The translations under genes were made by a program, and so were the position numbers. Shown here piece by piece: positions 16,264 through 24,007 of a stretch of 34,591 nt of DNA. The notes under the pieces are model-generated. The model worked only from the letters and a program-made list of their open reading frames with translations. It was not told where the DNA came from and made no database searches. This stretch comes from Deltaproteobacteria bacterium (GTDB lineage Bacteria > Desulfobacterota > SM23-61). Numbering within the stretch: the stretch's first letter is position 1; each line of letters begins with the position of its first letter. Where the stretch lies: the NCBI GenBank assembly GCA_016875165.1, contig VGSF01000002.1, positions 97,033-131,623 on the forward strand. Reading direction: 5' to 3'.

Positions 16264-17631
16264 TCATTTTTGGTGCCGGATTTTCTGCAGGTAAGTGGGG
16301 TAATGGAAGTTGGGGCTATTTCCGGCATTATGACATTTTCGGCATTGATCTTCGCCAATCTGGGAGAGACTTCTACGCATATCCGGATGCCCTTCGGCCG
16401 GGCCGTGGCAGGCTTCACACTGGACATTTTCAAAGAAAGCCTTAGGATTCCTGACAATTCCCAGGCCGGTGGTGTGGCAGGCCAGGCAGGTGGGGTCGGA
16501 AGATTTGTTTTTTGGGGATAAGGTTTGATACGCCCGGGCATGGGAAGTATTCATCCAGCTTTGATGCTGCTGGGGGTGGCAGGAAAGACAGTATTTTTCT
16601 CCCATGAATAAAGGAGTAACGGGAATGGCCACCTGGCGGCGGGTAATGGCGGGACTTTTCCTGGGAGTTGTCGGCGGCGGAGTTTGCAGGAGCTTTTGCA
16701 GGTCAATCTTATACTGGTTGAGCCATTCCTGCACCTTAGGATGGTCGGCAAATTTTGCGGTCAGAGGAACCAAATCATAGCGGGAATAAAGCGTTTTCTC
16801 TTCGATGAAAAAATCCACCTGTCCCAGATTCTCACCCCGGGAGCCGGCCATGAAGATTTGCGTATCGTTGGATTCGATTGGTTCCAGTTGAAGACGGGTA
16901 ATATGCCCGCTTAGAATGAATTGAATGGACGGGATATTTTTGGCGAGCATTTCCTGCTCATGGGTCTCCATATGGGCAAGGACAACAATCACCCGGCAAT
17001 GTTTCTTCTTCAATTCAGCGATGGTTTTTTGGGCAACCTCAACCGGGTCAGCAAGATAGTATTCTTTGCTTTCTTCAAGGGAGCCTCCCGCTGGAAAGCG
17101 CGGGGAGATCAAACCGAAGAGGCCGATTTTGACCCCCTGAAATTCCTTTATTGTATGGGATTTAAAAAGGGGGTTGCGAGTTTTGGCGCTCATGAGATTG
17201 GCGGCCAGGAAAGGGAAATTAGCCTGCTTGCTCATTTTAACCAGGTGGTCCAGGCCAAAGGCCAGATCGATCTCGCCGGGAGTAAAAGCATCGTAGCCCA
17301 TAAAGTTATAAGTTTTCATGTAGAGTTCAGATTTAAGCTCTCCTATTTTCTTCTGATTGGTGTTGGGGGCGGGAGCCCGGGAGGAGAGAAGGTCGCCCGT
17401 ATCCACCAGGATGATATTTTGCTTTTCCCGCCGTAACTGTTCGATGCAGGTTGCGCGCCTGGCCAGACCGCCAAACAGATTGTCCCGTCAGCCGCAGGGT
17501 TCGACTTCACCGTGAACATTGGAAGAAAAAATTAGAGTAATGATCCGGTCCGCGCTGGGAGTCGGGGGCTGCCCCCAGAGGGTGACGGGTAAAAGAATGA
17601 CCATCAACATTCCCAACAGAATATTTTGCAA
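16264..17631 (-). CDS. Predicted selenoprotein: 5'-nucleotidase-like metallophosphoesterase fused to tetraheme cytochrome c
   Basis: One 455-residue protein if TGA at 17490-17488 is read as selenocysteine (U48). A signal peptide (residues 1-21, from a TTG start with AGGAGG 5 nt upstream) implies export. Residues 30-285 resemble the UshA/5'-nucleotidase fold: SSNVHGEVEPCGU, GGLARRATCIE, VDTGDLL, MGYDAFTPGEIDL, VVLAHMETHE and ILSGHITR. Related proteins commonly have PCGC then GGLARRAT, so U48 replaces a cysteine. Residues 348-434 hold four CxxCH heme sites (CLSCH, CLACH, CEACH, CRKCH) of cytochrome c554 type. The frame is open throughout except for the TGA. Several usual metal ligands are altered (NVH for DxH, GEID for GNHE), so phosphatase activity is doubtful. 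It follows radA by 10 bp on the same strand. A nonsense mutation is the alternative, but the SECIS-like hairpin argues against it. Confidence 0.72.
17458..17490 (-). promoter_or_regulatory. Sec UGA codon with bacterial SECIS-like hairpin
   Basis: Read on the minus strand, TGA is followed by 18 nt and then GGTCTG. The flanks TTTGGC and GCCAGG form a six-pair stem (two G-U wobbles, then U-A, G-C, G-C, C-G) closing a 6-nt GGUCUG loop. As recalled, the E. coli fdhF SECIS has GGUCUG in its apical loop, also 18 nt after UGA. This is the expected SelB recognition feature. Confidence 0.7.
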
Positions 17632-17641
17632 AGGATCCTCC

Positions 17642-19012
17642 TTAAAAGAGTGTTTCCAGGGCTTCTTCCACAGAACCAACGCCGGCTATCTCTATTCCGG
17701 GAAACTCGGCCGTTATGCGGGATCGATTGCTCCTGGGCAACAGGCACCGTTTAAAACCGAGTTTGGAGGCTTCTTTCAGGCGTATTTCCGCCTGATGAAT
17801 GCCGCGCACCTCGCCGGCAAGCCCAACTTCTCCGATGACCATGGTTTTAGAAGGGATGGGCTTGTCCAGGAAGGATGAAGCCACAGCCGAGACTACGCCC
17901 AGGTCAACAGCCGGCTCTTCCACACGCACGCCGCCGGCCACATTGACAAAAATATCCTGTTGCGCCAGGTTTATTCCCACTTTTTTTTCCAGAACAGCCA
18001 CCAGCAGGGAAACCCGGTTTTGGTCAACCCCGATGGCTGTGCGCCGGGGCATTCCGTAAGAAGTGGGACTGACCAGGGCCTGGAGTTCGACAAGGATAGG
18101 CCGGGAACCTTCCAGACTGGAGATAACCACGGACCCGGGCACATCGATGGGACGTTCAGCCAGGAAGAGTTCGGAAGGATTGGCCACTTCTTCCAGGCCG
18201 CCGTCTTTCATTTCGAAGACGCCGATCTCATTGGTGGAACCGAAACGGTTCTTCACGGCCCGGAGGATGCGGTAGGGATGGCCTCTGTCTCCCTCGAAGT
18301 AGAGCACCGTGTCCACTATATGTTCCAGGACTCGCGGCCCGGCAATGGCGCCTTCTTTGGTCACATGCCCGATGAGGAAAGTGGAAAGACCGGTGGACTT
18401 GGAAAGGAGCATGAGTTTTCCGGCAGACTCCCTGACTTGACTGATCGATCCAGGGGCGGACTGCAATTGCGAGGTGAAAACGGTTTGGATGGAGTCAATG
18501 GCCGCCACGTTGGGCTTGAGTTTCTTAAGGTCATCGATGATCTTCTCCAGAGAATTTTCGGCCAGAACGAAAAGATTTCCAGAGGTAACCCCGATACGAT
18601 CCGCGCGCATCTTGGTTTGGCGGAGCGATTCTTCGCCCGAGACGTAGAGGACGCTTATATCCTTCCTGGCTAATTTATCCAGAGCCTGTAAAAGAAGGGT
18701 AGATTTGCCGATTCCCGGGTCGCCTCCGATGAGGACAACGGACCCAATGACTAAACCGCCTCCCAGGACGCGATCGAATTCGCTGACGTTGGTTTTTAAC
18801 CTTCCTTCTTCAGAGGTCTCGACGGCCAGTATGGATTGCGGGGAAGCATCCTGGCCCGGGATTGTGATGGAGCGGGCTGAGCGATCCGGCATGGCCGATA
18901 ATTGCTCCTCGACAAAAGAATTCCAGGAGCCGCAATCCGGGCATTTACCCATCCATTTGGGCGATTGGTAACCACAATTCTGGCAAGCAAATACGGTTTT
19001 AATCTTGGTCAT
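17642..19012 (-). CDS. radA: DNA repair protein RadA (Sms)
   Basis: Hexameric DnaB-like ATPase promoting branch migration in recombinational repair. From ATG 19012 the protein has 456 residues, the family norm. It has an N-terminal zinc finger (C10, C13, C24, C27 in ACQNCGYQSPKWMGKCPDCG), Walker A GGDPGIGKST, Walker B-like VAAIDSIQT, the RadA-specific KNRFGSTNEIGVFEM motif, and a C-terminal Lon-like domain (QDIFVNVAGGVRVEEPAVDL, GEVGLAGEVRGI). Upstream in-frame starts at ATG 19018 and TTG 19069 are possible, but neither has a clear ribosome binding site, and 19012 best matches homolog length. The AGGAGG for the downstream selenoprotein gene lies between the radA stop and its TTG start, so the two form an operon. 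Confidence 0.95.
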   Translation of the reverse strand: MTKIKTVFACQNCGYQSPKWMGKCPDCGSWNSFVEEQLSAMPDRSARSITIPGQDASPQSILAVETSEEGRLKTNVSEFDRVLGGGLVIGSVVLIGGDPGIGKSTLLLQALDKLARKDISVLYVSGEESLRQTKMRADRIGVTSGNLFVLAENSLEKIIDDLKKLKPNVAAIDSIQTVFTSQLQSAPGSISQVRESAGKLMLLSKSTGLSTFLIGHVTKEGAIAGPRVLEHIVDTVLYFEGDRGHPYRILRAVKNRFGSTNEIGVFEMKDGGLEEVANPSELFLAERPIDVPGSVVISSLEGSRPILVELQALVSPTSYGMPRRTAIGVDQNRVSLLVAVLEKKVGINLAQQDIFVNVAGGVRVEEPAVDLGVVSAVASSFLDKPIPSKTMVIGEVGLAGEVRGIHQAEIRLKEASKLGFKRCLLPRSNRSRITAEFPGIEIAGVGSVEEALETLF

Positions 19013-19167
19013 TTCCATGAAGAATCTGGTTTTATTATTATTATAGGTTGGTTTTTCCTGCAAAGTCAACGGCGCTGCATTACTTGCCCGCCTTCACTTT
19101 TCATTCTCACGTAAAAATTCGGTAAAGGCAGATAAGATCCAGGAATTTCTATCGGATCAAAATTATG

Positions 19168-19209
19168 AAAACCGGACATTTCTATTTTTGTAAAAAACAG
19201 ACATTTCCA
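19168..19209. repeat. Two direct repeats around GACATTTC
   Basis: AAAACCGGACATTTCT and AAAACAGACATTTCCA lie 26 bp apart between radA and asd. Such repeats resemble insertion-sequence ends, but no transposase is near. Weak evidence only. Confidence 0.3.
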
Positions 19210-19238
19210 AATTGGCTTGACCAGACAAAAATCCGTCC

Positions 19239-19268
19239 TTGACTTTCTTTCTCTCAATCATTTAAGAT
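19239..19268 (+). promoter_or_regulatory. Candidate sigma-70 promoter of asd
   Basis: TTGACT at 19239-19244 and TAAGAT at 19263-19268 are separated by 18 bp, about 48 bp before the chosen asd start. Confidence 0.5.
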
Positions 19269-19315
19269 TAAAATCATTTTCGAAATTGCGAAAATATGCA
19301 GATGGGGGAAAGAAC

Positions 19316-20338
19316 ATGGAAGGGAAATCTTATTCTGTAGCGGTTGCCGGCGCCACAGGGGCCGTCGGCCAGGAGATGATCAAAACCTTAGAGCAACGCA
19401 GATTTCCCGTGGGGGCCATTAAACTTCTGGCCTCGGAGCGCTCGACGGGTAAAGAGTTATTTTTTAAGGGAAACCCGATTAAAGTTGAAAAGCTCACTAA
19501 AGATTCCTTTAAGGGGATGGAAATCGCCCTCTTCTCCGCCGGCGCTGGGCGCAGCCTGGAGTTTGCTCCCGCAGCCGCTGCTTCCGGCGCTGTGGTTATC
19601 GATAACAGCAGCGCCTTTCGCATGGAGCCTGACATTCCCCTGATCGTACCGGAAGTAAACCCCCAGGCCATCGCCCAGTATAAGAAACGAGGCATTATCG
19701 CCAACCCCAATTGCTCCACAATCCAGATGGTCGTGGCTTTGAAACCCATTCACGATGTGGCCCGCATTAAGCGGATCGTTGTTTCCACCTACCAGGCAGT
19801 TTCCGGAACGGGCCTCAAAGCCATTGATGAACTCCTGAGCCAGACCCGGGCCATTCTTGATGCCCAGGCGGTGCAGCGCAAAGTCTATCCCCACCAGATC
19901 GCTTTCAACTGCCTGCCGCACATCGATGCTTTTCTGGAGAACGGATATACCAAAGAAGAAATGAAGATGGTCCATGAGACCCAAAAGATTATGGAAGACC
20001 CAACGATCCGGGTTACGGCCACGACCGTTCGCGTTCCGGTCCTCCATAGTCACTCGGAGTCTGTTAATATCGAGACCGAAAAAAAGATCACCGTGAAGGA
20101 TGTGAAAGAAGTCCTTTCCCGGGCTCCTGGAGTGCTTGTGGTGGATAATCCCTCTCTGAGTGAATATCCCCTGGCCATTCATGCCGCCGGACGGGATGAA
20201 ACCTTTGTGGGCCGGATCCGGGAAGACGAATCTATTCCCAACGGCATCAATATGTGGATCGTCTCCGATAATGTCCGCAAGGGGGCGGCTTTAAATGCTG
20301 TGCAAATCGCCGAGATCCTGATCGAAAAATACCTTTAA
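19316..20338 (+). CDS. asd: Aspartate-semialdehyde dehydrogenase
   Basis: Reduces beta-aspartyl phosphate to aspartate semialdehyde with NADPH, the branch point to lysine/diaminopimelate, threonine and methionine. From ATG 19316 (GGGGGAAAG just upstream) the protein has 340 residues, the usual length. The N-terminus AVAGATGAVGQEMIKTLEQR is the NADP-binding loop. IDNSSAFRM and VPEVNP follow. The catalytic cysteine is C133 in ANPNCSTIQMV. The substrate-binding region includes TYQAVSGTG and the HSHSESVNIE segment. An in-frame TTG 33 codons upstream would add residues absent from homologs and overlap the candidate promoter, so it was rejected. It is followed by a palindromic repeat that may end transcription. 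Confidence 0.96.
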   Translation: MEGKSYSVAVAGATGAVGQEMIKTLEQRRFPVGAIKLLASERSTGKELFFKGNPIKVEKLTKDSFKGMEIALFSAGAGRSLEFAPAAAASGAVVIDNSSAFRMEPDIPLIVPEVNPQAIAQYKKRGIIANPNCSTIQMVVALKPIHDVARIKRIVVSTYQAVSGTGLKAIDELLSQTRAILDAQAVQRKVYPHQIAFNCLPHIDAFLENGYTKEEMKMVHETQKIMEDPTIRVTATTVRVPVLHSHSESVNIETEKKITVKDVKEVLSRAPGVLVVDNPSLSEYPLAIHAAGRDETFVGRIREDESIPNGINMWIVSDNVRKGAALNAVQIAEILIEKYL

Positions 20339-20372
20339 TCCTTTATGACTATTTTTTCCTCACGAACAATAA

Positions 20373-20418
20373 AAATCCTCCCTATCCCCCCTTTGAAAAA
20401 AGGGGGATAGGGGGATTT
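20373..20418. repeat. Palindromic repeat C, copy 1
   Basis: AAATCC and a C-rich arm (CTATCCCCCC) pair with GGGGGATAG and GGGGATTT around a central CTTTGAAAAAAG. Related copies lie at 28309-28356 and 33201-33248. Located between asd and ecfT, it could act as a terminator hairpin for asd. Confidence 0.75.
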
Positions 20419-20436
20419 GGAAGACAATCTTTAGGC

Positions 20437-21234
20437 ATGAAGTTCCTGCAGGACATTACCCTCGGGCAATACATGCCCGGGGATTCTTTTCTCCACCGTC
20501 TGGATCCCCGCACCAAATTCATCTCCTTGCTTCTTTTAATGATAACAACTTTTCTGATTAAAACCTTCCTGGCCCTGGCCCTGCTTTCGGCCATCTTTTT
20601 CCTGGCCCTGATTCTTTCCAGACTCTCCTGGAGTTACGTCTTCCGCGGGGTGAGAGCCTTTCTCTGGCTCTTTCTATTTTCAGCCGCCGTTCACCTATTT
20701 TTTACACCAGGCCCATCCCTTCCCTTTTTCCCCATTGGATTCATCGACATCACCTGGACCGGTGCGCAAAAGGGAATTTTGGTGGCCAACCAACTTTTTT
20801 TGGCCATTCTTCTTTCTTCATTAATGACCCTGACCACCTCTCCCTTGCAGTTGTCTCACGGCCTGGAAAAACTTATTTACCCTTTAAAGCGTTTGCACGT
20901 CCCGGTGGAAGACTTCTCCATGATGACCATGCTGGCCATCAGGTTCATCCCCATCCTCCTCGGAGAAGCCAACCGGATTATTAAGGCGCAAAGCGCCCGC
21001 GGGGTGGATTTTGAATCCGGAAATTTCTTCCGCCGGGCTAAAAACATGGTGCCCATTTTGACTCCCCTTTTTCACAGCGTCTTCAAGCGAGCGGATGATC
21101 TGGCTATAGCATTGTTAGCCCGCGGCTATGTCAGCGGATTAAAACGCACACACCTGCATGAGTTAAAAATGAAGGGGAAAGATTATTGGGTCCTGATTGG
21201 GATATTGGGATTTGTAATATTGATGGTTTCATAA
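20437..21234 (+). CDS. ecfT: Energy-coupling factor transporter transmembrane protein EcfT (CbiQ-like)
   Basis: Membrane scaffold of ECF-type importers for vitamins or Ni/Co, linking a substrate-binding S component to two ATPases. The 265-residue protein starts with the typical GQYMPGDSFLHRLDPRTKF. It has several hydrophobic spans (about 28-62, 70-90, 105-130) and the two coupling motifs that contact the ATPases, in the forms AQSARGVDF and ALLARGYVS. A last span lies at the C-terminus (YWVLIGILGFVILMV). No ecfA or S-component gene is adjacent, so this is an orphan subunit that must work with ATPases encoded elsewhere. The next gene with a known product is cobO, which may hint at cobalt or corrinoid transport, but this is only proximity. 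Confidence 0.85.
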   Translation: MKFLQDITLGQYMPGDSFLHRLDPRTKFISLLLLMITTFLIKTFLALALLSAIFFLALILSRLSWSYVFRGVRAFLWLFLFSAAVHLFFTPGPSLPFFPIGFIDITWTGAQKGILVANQLFLAILLSSLMTLTTSPLQLSHGLEKLIYPLKRLHVPVEDFSMMTMLAIRFIPILLGEANRIIKAQSARGVDFESGNFFRRAKNMVPILTPLFHSVFKRADDLAIALLARGYVSGLKRTHLHELKMKGKDYWVLIGILGFVILMVS

Positions 21235-21613
21235 AAGTCATCTGCGGGATTGCGCGCCTTGTCCCGCGAAACGCGGGAGAGCTTTTTACTTTGCCATCCC
21301 AATTTTGACTTTTTACGAGATGATCAATATTGATGATCTCGTAAAAAATCTGCAAATGCGGTTTTCCGTCATTCCGGCCCCGATTTTCATCGGGATAAAC
21401 TCCAGCCGGAATCCAGTCCTTTCAAATAGTTATTAGTTCCCTGGACTCCGGTTTTCACCGGAGTGACGACTTTTTACGCGGCCATCATATAGGGTGTTAG
21501 GGGTAGGGGGTAGAGAAACAAGCGTTGAGTGGGAATGATGGAAGGTTTTTTCGGATTACGCCTTGCGCCTTACGTTTTTAGCTATGAAGCATTGAGTAAC
21601 ATAGGGGGTTGCG
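21235..21613. other. Repeat-filled gap before cobO
   Basis: Contains an isolated right arm of element A at 21300-21326 (TTGACTTTTTACGAGATGAT), then copy 3 of element A (21332-21488), then a short filler with GCCTTGCGCCTTACG. No gene is supported here. Confidence 0.6.
21332..21488. repeat. Palindromic element A, copy 3
   Basis: Ends are GATGATCTCGTAAAAAATC and GACTTTTTACGCGGCCATCAT. The left inner hairpin (GTCATTCCGGCCCCGATTTT) matches the inverted right hairpin of copy 6 and the left one of copy 8. The right hairpin is CTGGACTCCGG with CCGGAGTGAC. A solitary A-type end lies immediately upstream, suggesting nested or tandem insertion. Confidence 0.8.
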
Positions 21614-22153
21614 ATGAAAAAGAAAAAGTTCCCCAAGGGTTTTATTCAGGTTTATACCGGAAATGGAAAGGGAAAGACCACTGCCGCCCTGGGCCTTGCC
21701 CTCCGGGCAGCGGGACACCGCTTCAAAGTTCTGATCATTCAATTCCTTAAAGGCGGAATTGTTTACGGTGAACTGCAATCGGCCAAAAAGCTTTGGCCAT
21801 ATCTGACCATTATTCCCATGGGCAGGGAAAATTTCGTGAACAAAAAAAATCCCGACCCCATAGATGTAAATATGGCCAGAAAAGCATGGGAACGAGCCAA
21901 ACGTTCCATTCAGAGCCAGAAATATCATCTGGTCATTCTTGATGAAATCAATGTTGCAGTGGAATACGGACTGGTTCCCCTAAAAGAGCTTTTAGCTTTG
22001 ATGAAAAATAAGCCGGAGAATGTTGAGTTAGTCCTTACCGGAAGATGGGCCAAGCCAGAAGTTCTCCGACGCGCTGACCTGGTTACGGAGATGCGGGGAA
22101 AAAAACATTATTATAAGAGAGGCATCGAAAGCAGAATCGGGATAGAAAGGTAA
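21614..22153 (+). CDS. cobO: Corrinoid adenosyltransferase CobO/BtuR
   Basis: Transfers the 5'-deoxyadenosyl group of ATP to cob(I)alamin-type corrinoids, needed for adenosylcobalamin synthesis or salvage. The 179-residue protein carries the family P-loop near the N-terminus (QVYTGNGKGKTTAALGLALR), HLVILDEINVAVEYGL as the second nucleotide motif, ELVLTGRWAKPEVLRRADLV, and the C-terminal TEMRGKKHYYKRGIESRIGIE signature. The start is ATG 21614, after a G-rich stretch (AGGGGG) 8 nt upstream. An anaerobe with radical SAM and acyl-CoA enzymes is likely to use B12, but no other cobalamin gene is in the window and no cobalamin riboswitch was recognised upstream. Confidence 0.93.
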   Translation: MKKKKFPKGFIQVYTGNGKGKTTAALGLALRAAGHRFKVLIIQFLKGGIVYGELQSAKKLWPYLTIIPMGRENFVNKKNPDPIDVNMARKAWERAKRSIQSQKYHLVILDEINVAVEYGLVPLKELLALMKNKPENVELVLTGRWAKPEVLRRADLVTEMRGKKHYYKRGIESRIGIER

Positions 22154-22260
22154 TAGGTATTATAGGTAACGGATTATAGGCAAAAGGCTTAGGGCGAAAA
22201 TTTGAGCCTTACTCCTTCTGTCTTTTCCTAACGCTATGCGCTATGCGGTTTTTTTGCGTC

Positions 22261-22288
22261 TTGACAACATCTTCTTCCATGTTACAAT
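22261..22288 (+). promoter_or_regulatory. Candidate sigma-70 promoter of rsmD
   Basis: TTGACA at 22261-22266 and TACAAT at 22283-22288 with a 16-bp spacer, 45 bp before the rsmD start. Confidence 0.6.
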
Positions 22289-22332
22289 CTAACCAGTTTT
22301 TCTTAGCTGTTCCCATCGAGGAATGAAAAGTA

Positions 22333-22893
22333 TTGCGGGTTATCAGCGGGAAATTAAAGGGCAAGAGGCTCTTTTCGGCGAAAGGCCTTAACCTCCGACC
22401 TACTTCCGATCGAGTGAAAGAGGCCATTTTCGACATCCTGCAAGATCGTATCCAGGGGCAGCAAGTTTTAGACCTTTTCGCCGGAACCGGGGCGCTGGGT
22501 ATCGAAGCCCTGAGCCGGGGGGCAAGACGGGTTGTTTTCATCGAGAAAAGCAGGCCATCCCTAGCTGCTTTGCATAGAAATATCGCAGATTGTAAATTTA
22601 AAGAGCAGGGCGAAATTTTAAGCCGGGAAGTTACAGTTGGAATTAAAATATTAGAAAACCGGGCAGAATCTTTTGCCATCATCTTTCTCGATCCACCCTA
22701 CGGAAAAAGGCTGGCCCAAACAACCCTTGAGGTGCTTGCCCGAAGTTCGATCATTTCCCCTGAAACGCTGATGGTTGCCGAACATTCAGCCACTGAGGAG
22801 ATCAATTCCATCCCAGGATTACAGCGGATGGACCGGCGAAAATATGGGAGCACCCAGGTTTCTTTTTTTCGGCCAGATATAGAACAATTATAA
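22333..22893 (+). CDS. rsmD: 16S rRNA (guanine(966)-N2)-methyltransferase RsmD
   Basis: Methylates G966 of 16S rRNA using S-adenosylmethionine. The 186-residue protein starts MRVISGKLKGKRL, the family N-terminus, from a TTG codon with GAGGAA about 9 nt upstream. It has LRPTSDRVKEAIFDIL (RNA-binding turn), the SAM-binding VLDLFAGTGALGIEALSRGA, and the catalytic DPPYGK motif. The rsmD-coaD order seen here is common in bacteria and supports both calls. A consensus-like promoter lies 45 bp upstream. An element A copy separates it from coaD. Confidence 0.95.
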   Translation: MRVISGKLKGKRLFSAKGLNLRPTSDRVKEAIFDILQDRIQGQQVLDLFAGTGALGIEALSRGARRVVFIEKSRPSLAALHRNIADCKFKEQGEILSREVTVGIKILENRAESFAIIFLDPPYGKRLAQTTLEVLARSSIISPETLMVAEHSATEEINSIPGLQRMDRRKYGSTQVSFFRPDIEQL

Positions 22894-22927
22894 GCTGGTT
22901 AAATTACGCCAGGTTTTAAACATCGGT

Positions 22928-23092
22928 AAATTTGATGATCTCGTAAAAAGTCGGCAGAAGAGTCATTGCGAGCGAAATCGAAGCAATCTCGTATTTATAA
23001 GTCCTTGAAAATACGGGATTGCTTCGTCGTCCCGCATTGGCGGAACTCCTCGCAATGACGAAAACGAGACTTTTTACGAAACCATCAAATTT
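22928..23092. repeat. Palindromic element A, copy 4
   Basis: Ends AAATTTGATGATCTCGTAAA and TTTACGAAACCATCAAATTT are inverted repeats. The interior is of a different type: GTCATTGCGAGCG with GAAGCAATC, then GATTGCTTCGTCG with CTCGCAATGAC. The outer arms are conserved while the inner cassette differs from the other copies. Confidence 0.8.
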
Positions 23093-23130
23093 AAGCACTT
23101 TAATTAAACTTATTGAAGAGGACCTTTCCT

Positions 23131-23631
23131 ATGAATGAAAAAATTGCCGTTTACCCTGGTTCGTTTGATCCCATAACCAATGGCCACGTCAATTTAGCTG
23201 AACGGGCATTAGTTTTTTTTGATAAAATCATTATAGCCGTAGCCTACAACCCGAATAAAGCAGCGCTCTTTTCTGTGGAAGAACGGGTGGATATGATCCA
23301 GATGGCCACGAAGAACGATCCGCGGATAACCGTAGCTTCTTTCAATGGGCTGCTGGTTGAATTCGTCGAAAAACAGGGCGCAAGTGTTATTGTCCGGGGG
23401 TTACGGGCCCTTTCTGACTTTGAGTACGAATTCCAGATGACCCTGATGAACCGGAAACTAAACCGCAAGGTGGACACCGTCTTTCTAATGACCGGGTTCA
23501 AATGGTTTTACACCAGTTCAAAGATTATCAAGGAAGCCGCCTCCCTGGGAGGTTCTGTTCGGGGGTTGGTGCCGGAGATCGTCCACCAGCGTTTAAAAGA
23601 AAAATATCCTTTATACCGGAACGTTCCCTAA
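23131..23631 (+). CDS. coaD: Phosphopantetheine adenylyltransferase CoaD
   Basis: Adenylates 4'-phosphopantetheine to dephospho-CoA, the penultimate step of CoA synthesis. From ATG 23131 the protein has 166 residues. The nucleotidyltransferase motif is in YPGSFDPITNGHVNLAERA, IVRGLRALSDFEYEFQM is the family core, and TGFKWFYTSSKIIKEAASLG is the C-terminal adenylate-binding motif. AGAGGA lies about 9 nt upstream. A TTG 18 nt earlier would add MKRTFP and was not chosen. coaBC, also of this pathway, lies 3.2 kb downstream, not in the same operon. Confidence 0.96.
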   Translation: MNEKIAVYPGSFDPITNGHVNLAERALVFFDKIIIAVAYNPNKAALFSVEERVDMIQMATKNDPRITVASFNGLLVEFVEKQGASVIVRGLRALSDFEYEFQMTLMNRKLNRKVDTVFLMTGFKWFYTSSKIIKEAASLGGSVRGLVPEIVHQRLKEKYPLYRNVP

Positions 23632-23642
23632 TCAAATATTTT

Positions 23643-23671
23643 ACCGCGGTGAGCGCAGCGAACGCCGAGAC
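23643..23671 (+). repeat. Repeat B arm
   Basis: ACCGCGGTGAGCGCAGCG then AACGCCGAGAC; the inverted partner is at 23949-23979. Confidence 0.65.
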
Positions 23672-23948
23672 AGAATAATAATCAAAAAACAAAATTAAAA
23701 AGCAATGTATCAATTTAGCTGTTTGACAAATCGTATAAAATAAGGGCCAAATGAGCTTGCTATTCCTGTGCAAGCCGGAATCCATCTTTGCCAGAAAACC
23801 TTTCTGAATTCCCGCTTATGGGGGAATGACAGAACGAGGCTCTTTCAAAGCTCTAAACTCTTAAAAAGCACCAAACTTAAAAATAAAAAAATTAAAAACT
23901 TAGGATTACGATTTTGCTTTTTGATATTTATTCCTTGTTTTTATTTTT

Positions 23949-23979
23949 TCTCGGCGTTCTCCGCGAACTCTGCGGTGAA
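23949..23979 (-). repeat. Repeat B arm
   Basis: TCTCGGCGTTCTCCGCG then CTCTGCGGTGAA, the inverted partner of 23643-23671. It lies 29 bp upstream of the aminotransferase ATG. Confidence 0.65.
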
Positions 23980-24007
23980 TTTTATCTTTTTCCGAAAGGA
24001 GATTCCC

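Larger units (their letters stand above)
23632..24007. other. Repeat-bearing gap before the aminotransferase
   Basis: Two inverted repeat B arms (23643-23671 and 23949-23979) bracket about 280 bp. Inside are fragments of element A-type hairpins (GCCGGAATCC near 23774, GGGGGAATGACAGAAC near 23820). AAAGGAG at 23995-24001 is the ribosome binding site of the next gene. No other gene is seen. Confidence 0.6.

Noticed and set aside
16059..16445. Plus-strand 128-codon frame from GTG
   Set aside because: Its second half is antisense to the cytochrome heme region, the first half matches no family I recognise, and no ribosome binding site is visible.
17488..17679. Separate 63-residue protein ending at TGA 17488
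   Set aside because: It is the signal peptide and first strand of the downstream gene read up to the Sec codon; the same frame continues with homologous sequence.
17960..18673. Long plus-strand frame (237 codons) inside radA
   Set aside because: Shadow frame opposite a conserved gene; low-complexity composition and no recognisable motif.
19457..20182. Minus-strand 241-codon frame opposite asd
   Set aside because: Antisense to a well-conserved dehydrogenase with its active site in place.
20339..21613. Cobalamin riboswitch near ecfT or cobO
   Set aside because: No B12-box-like sequence was seen in either leader; the leaders are filled by palindromic repeats.
21529..21750. 73-codon frame overlapping the cobO start
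   Set aside because: Different frame from cobO and reads through repeat filler; no independent support.
23768..24007. N-terminal 80-codon extension of the aminotransferase
   Set aside because: Encoded by repeat sequence, not expected in homologs, while ATG 24008 has a strong ribosome binding site.
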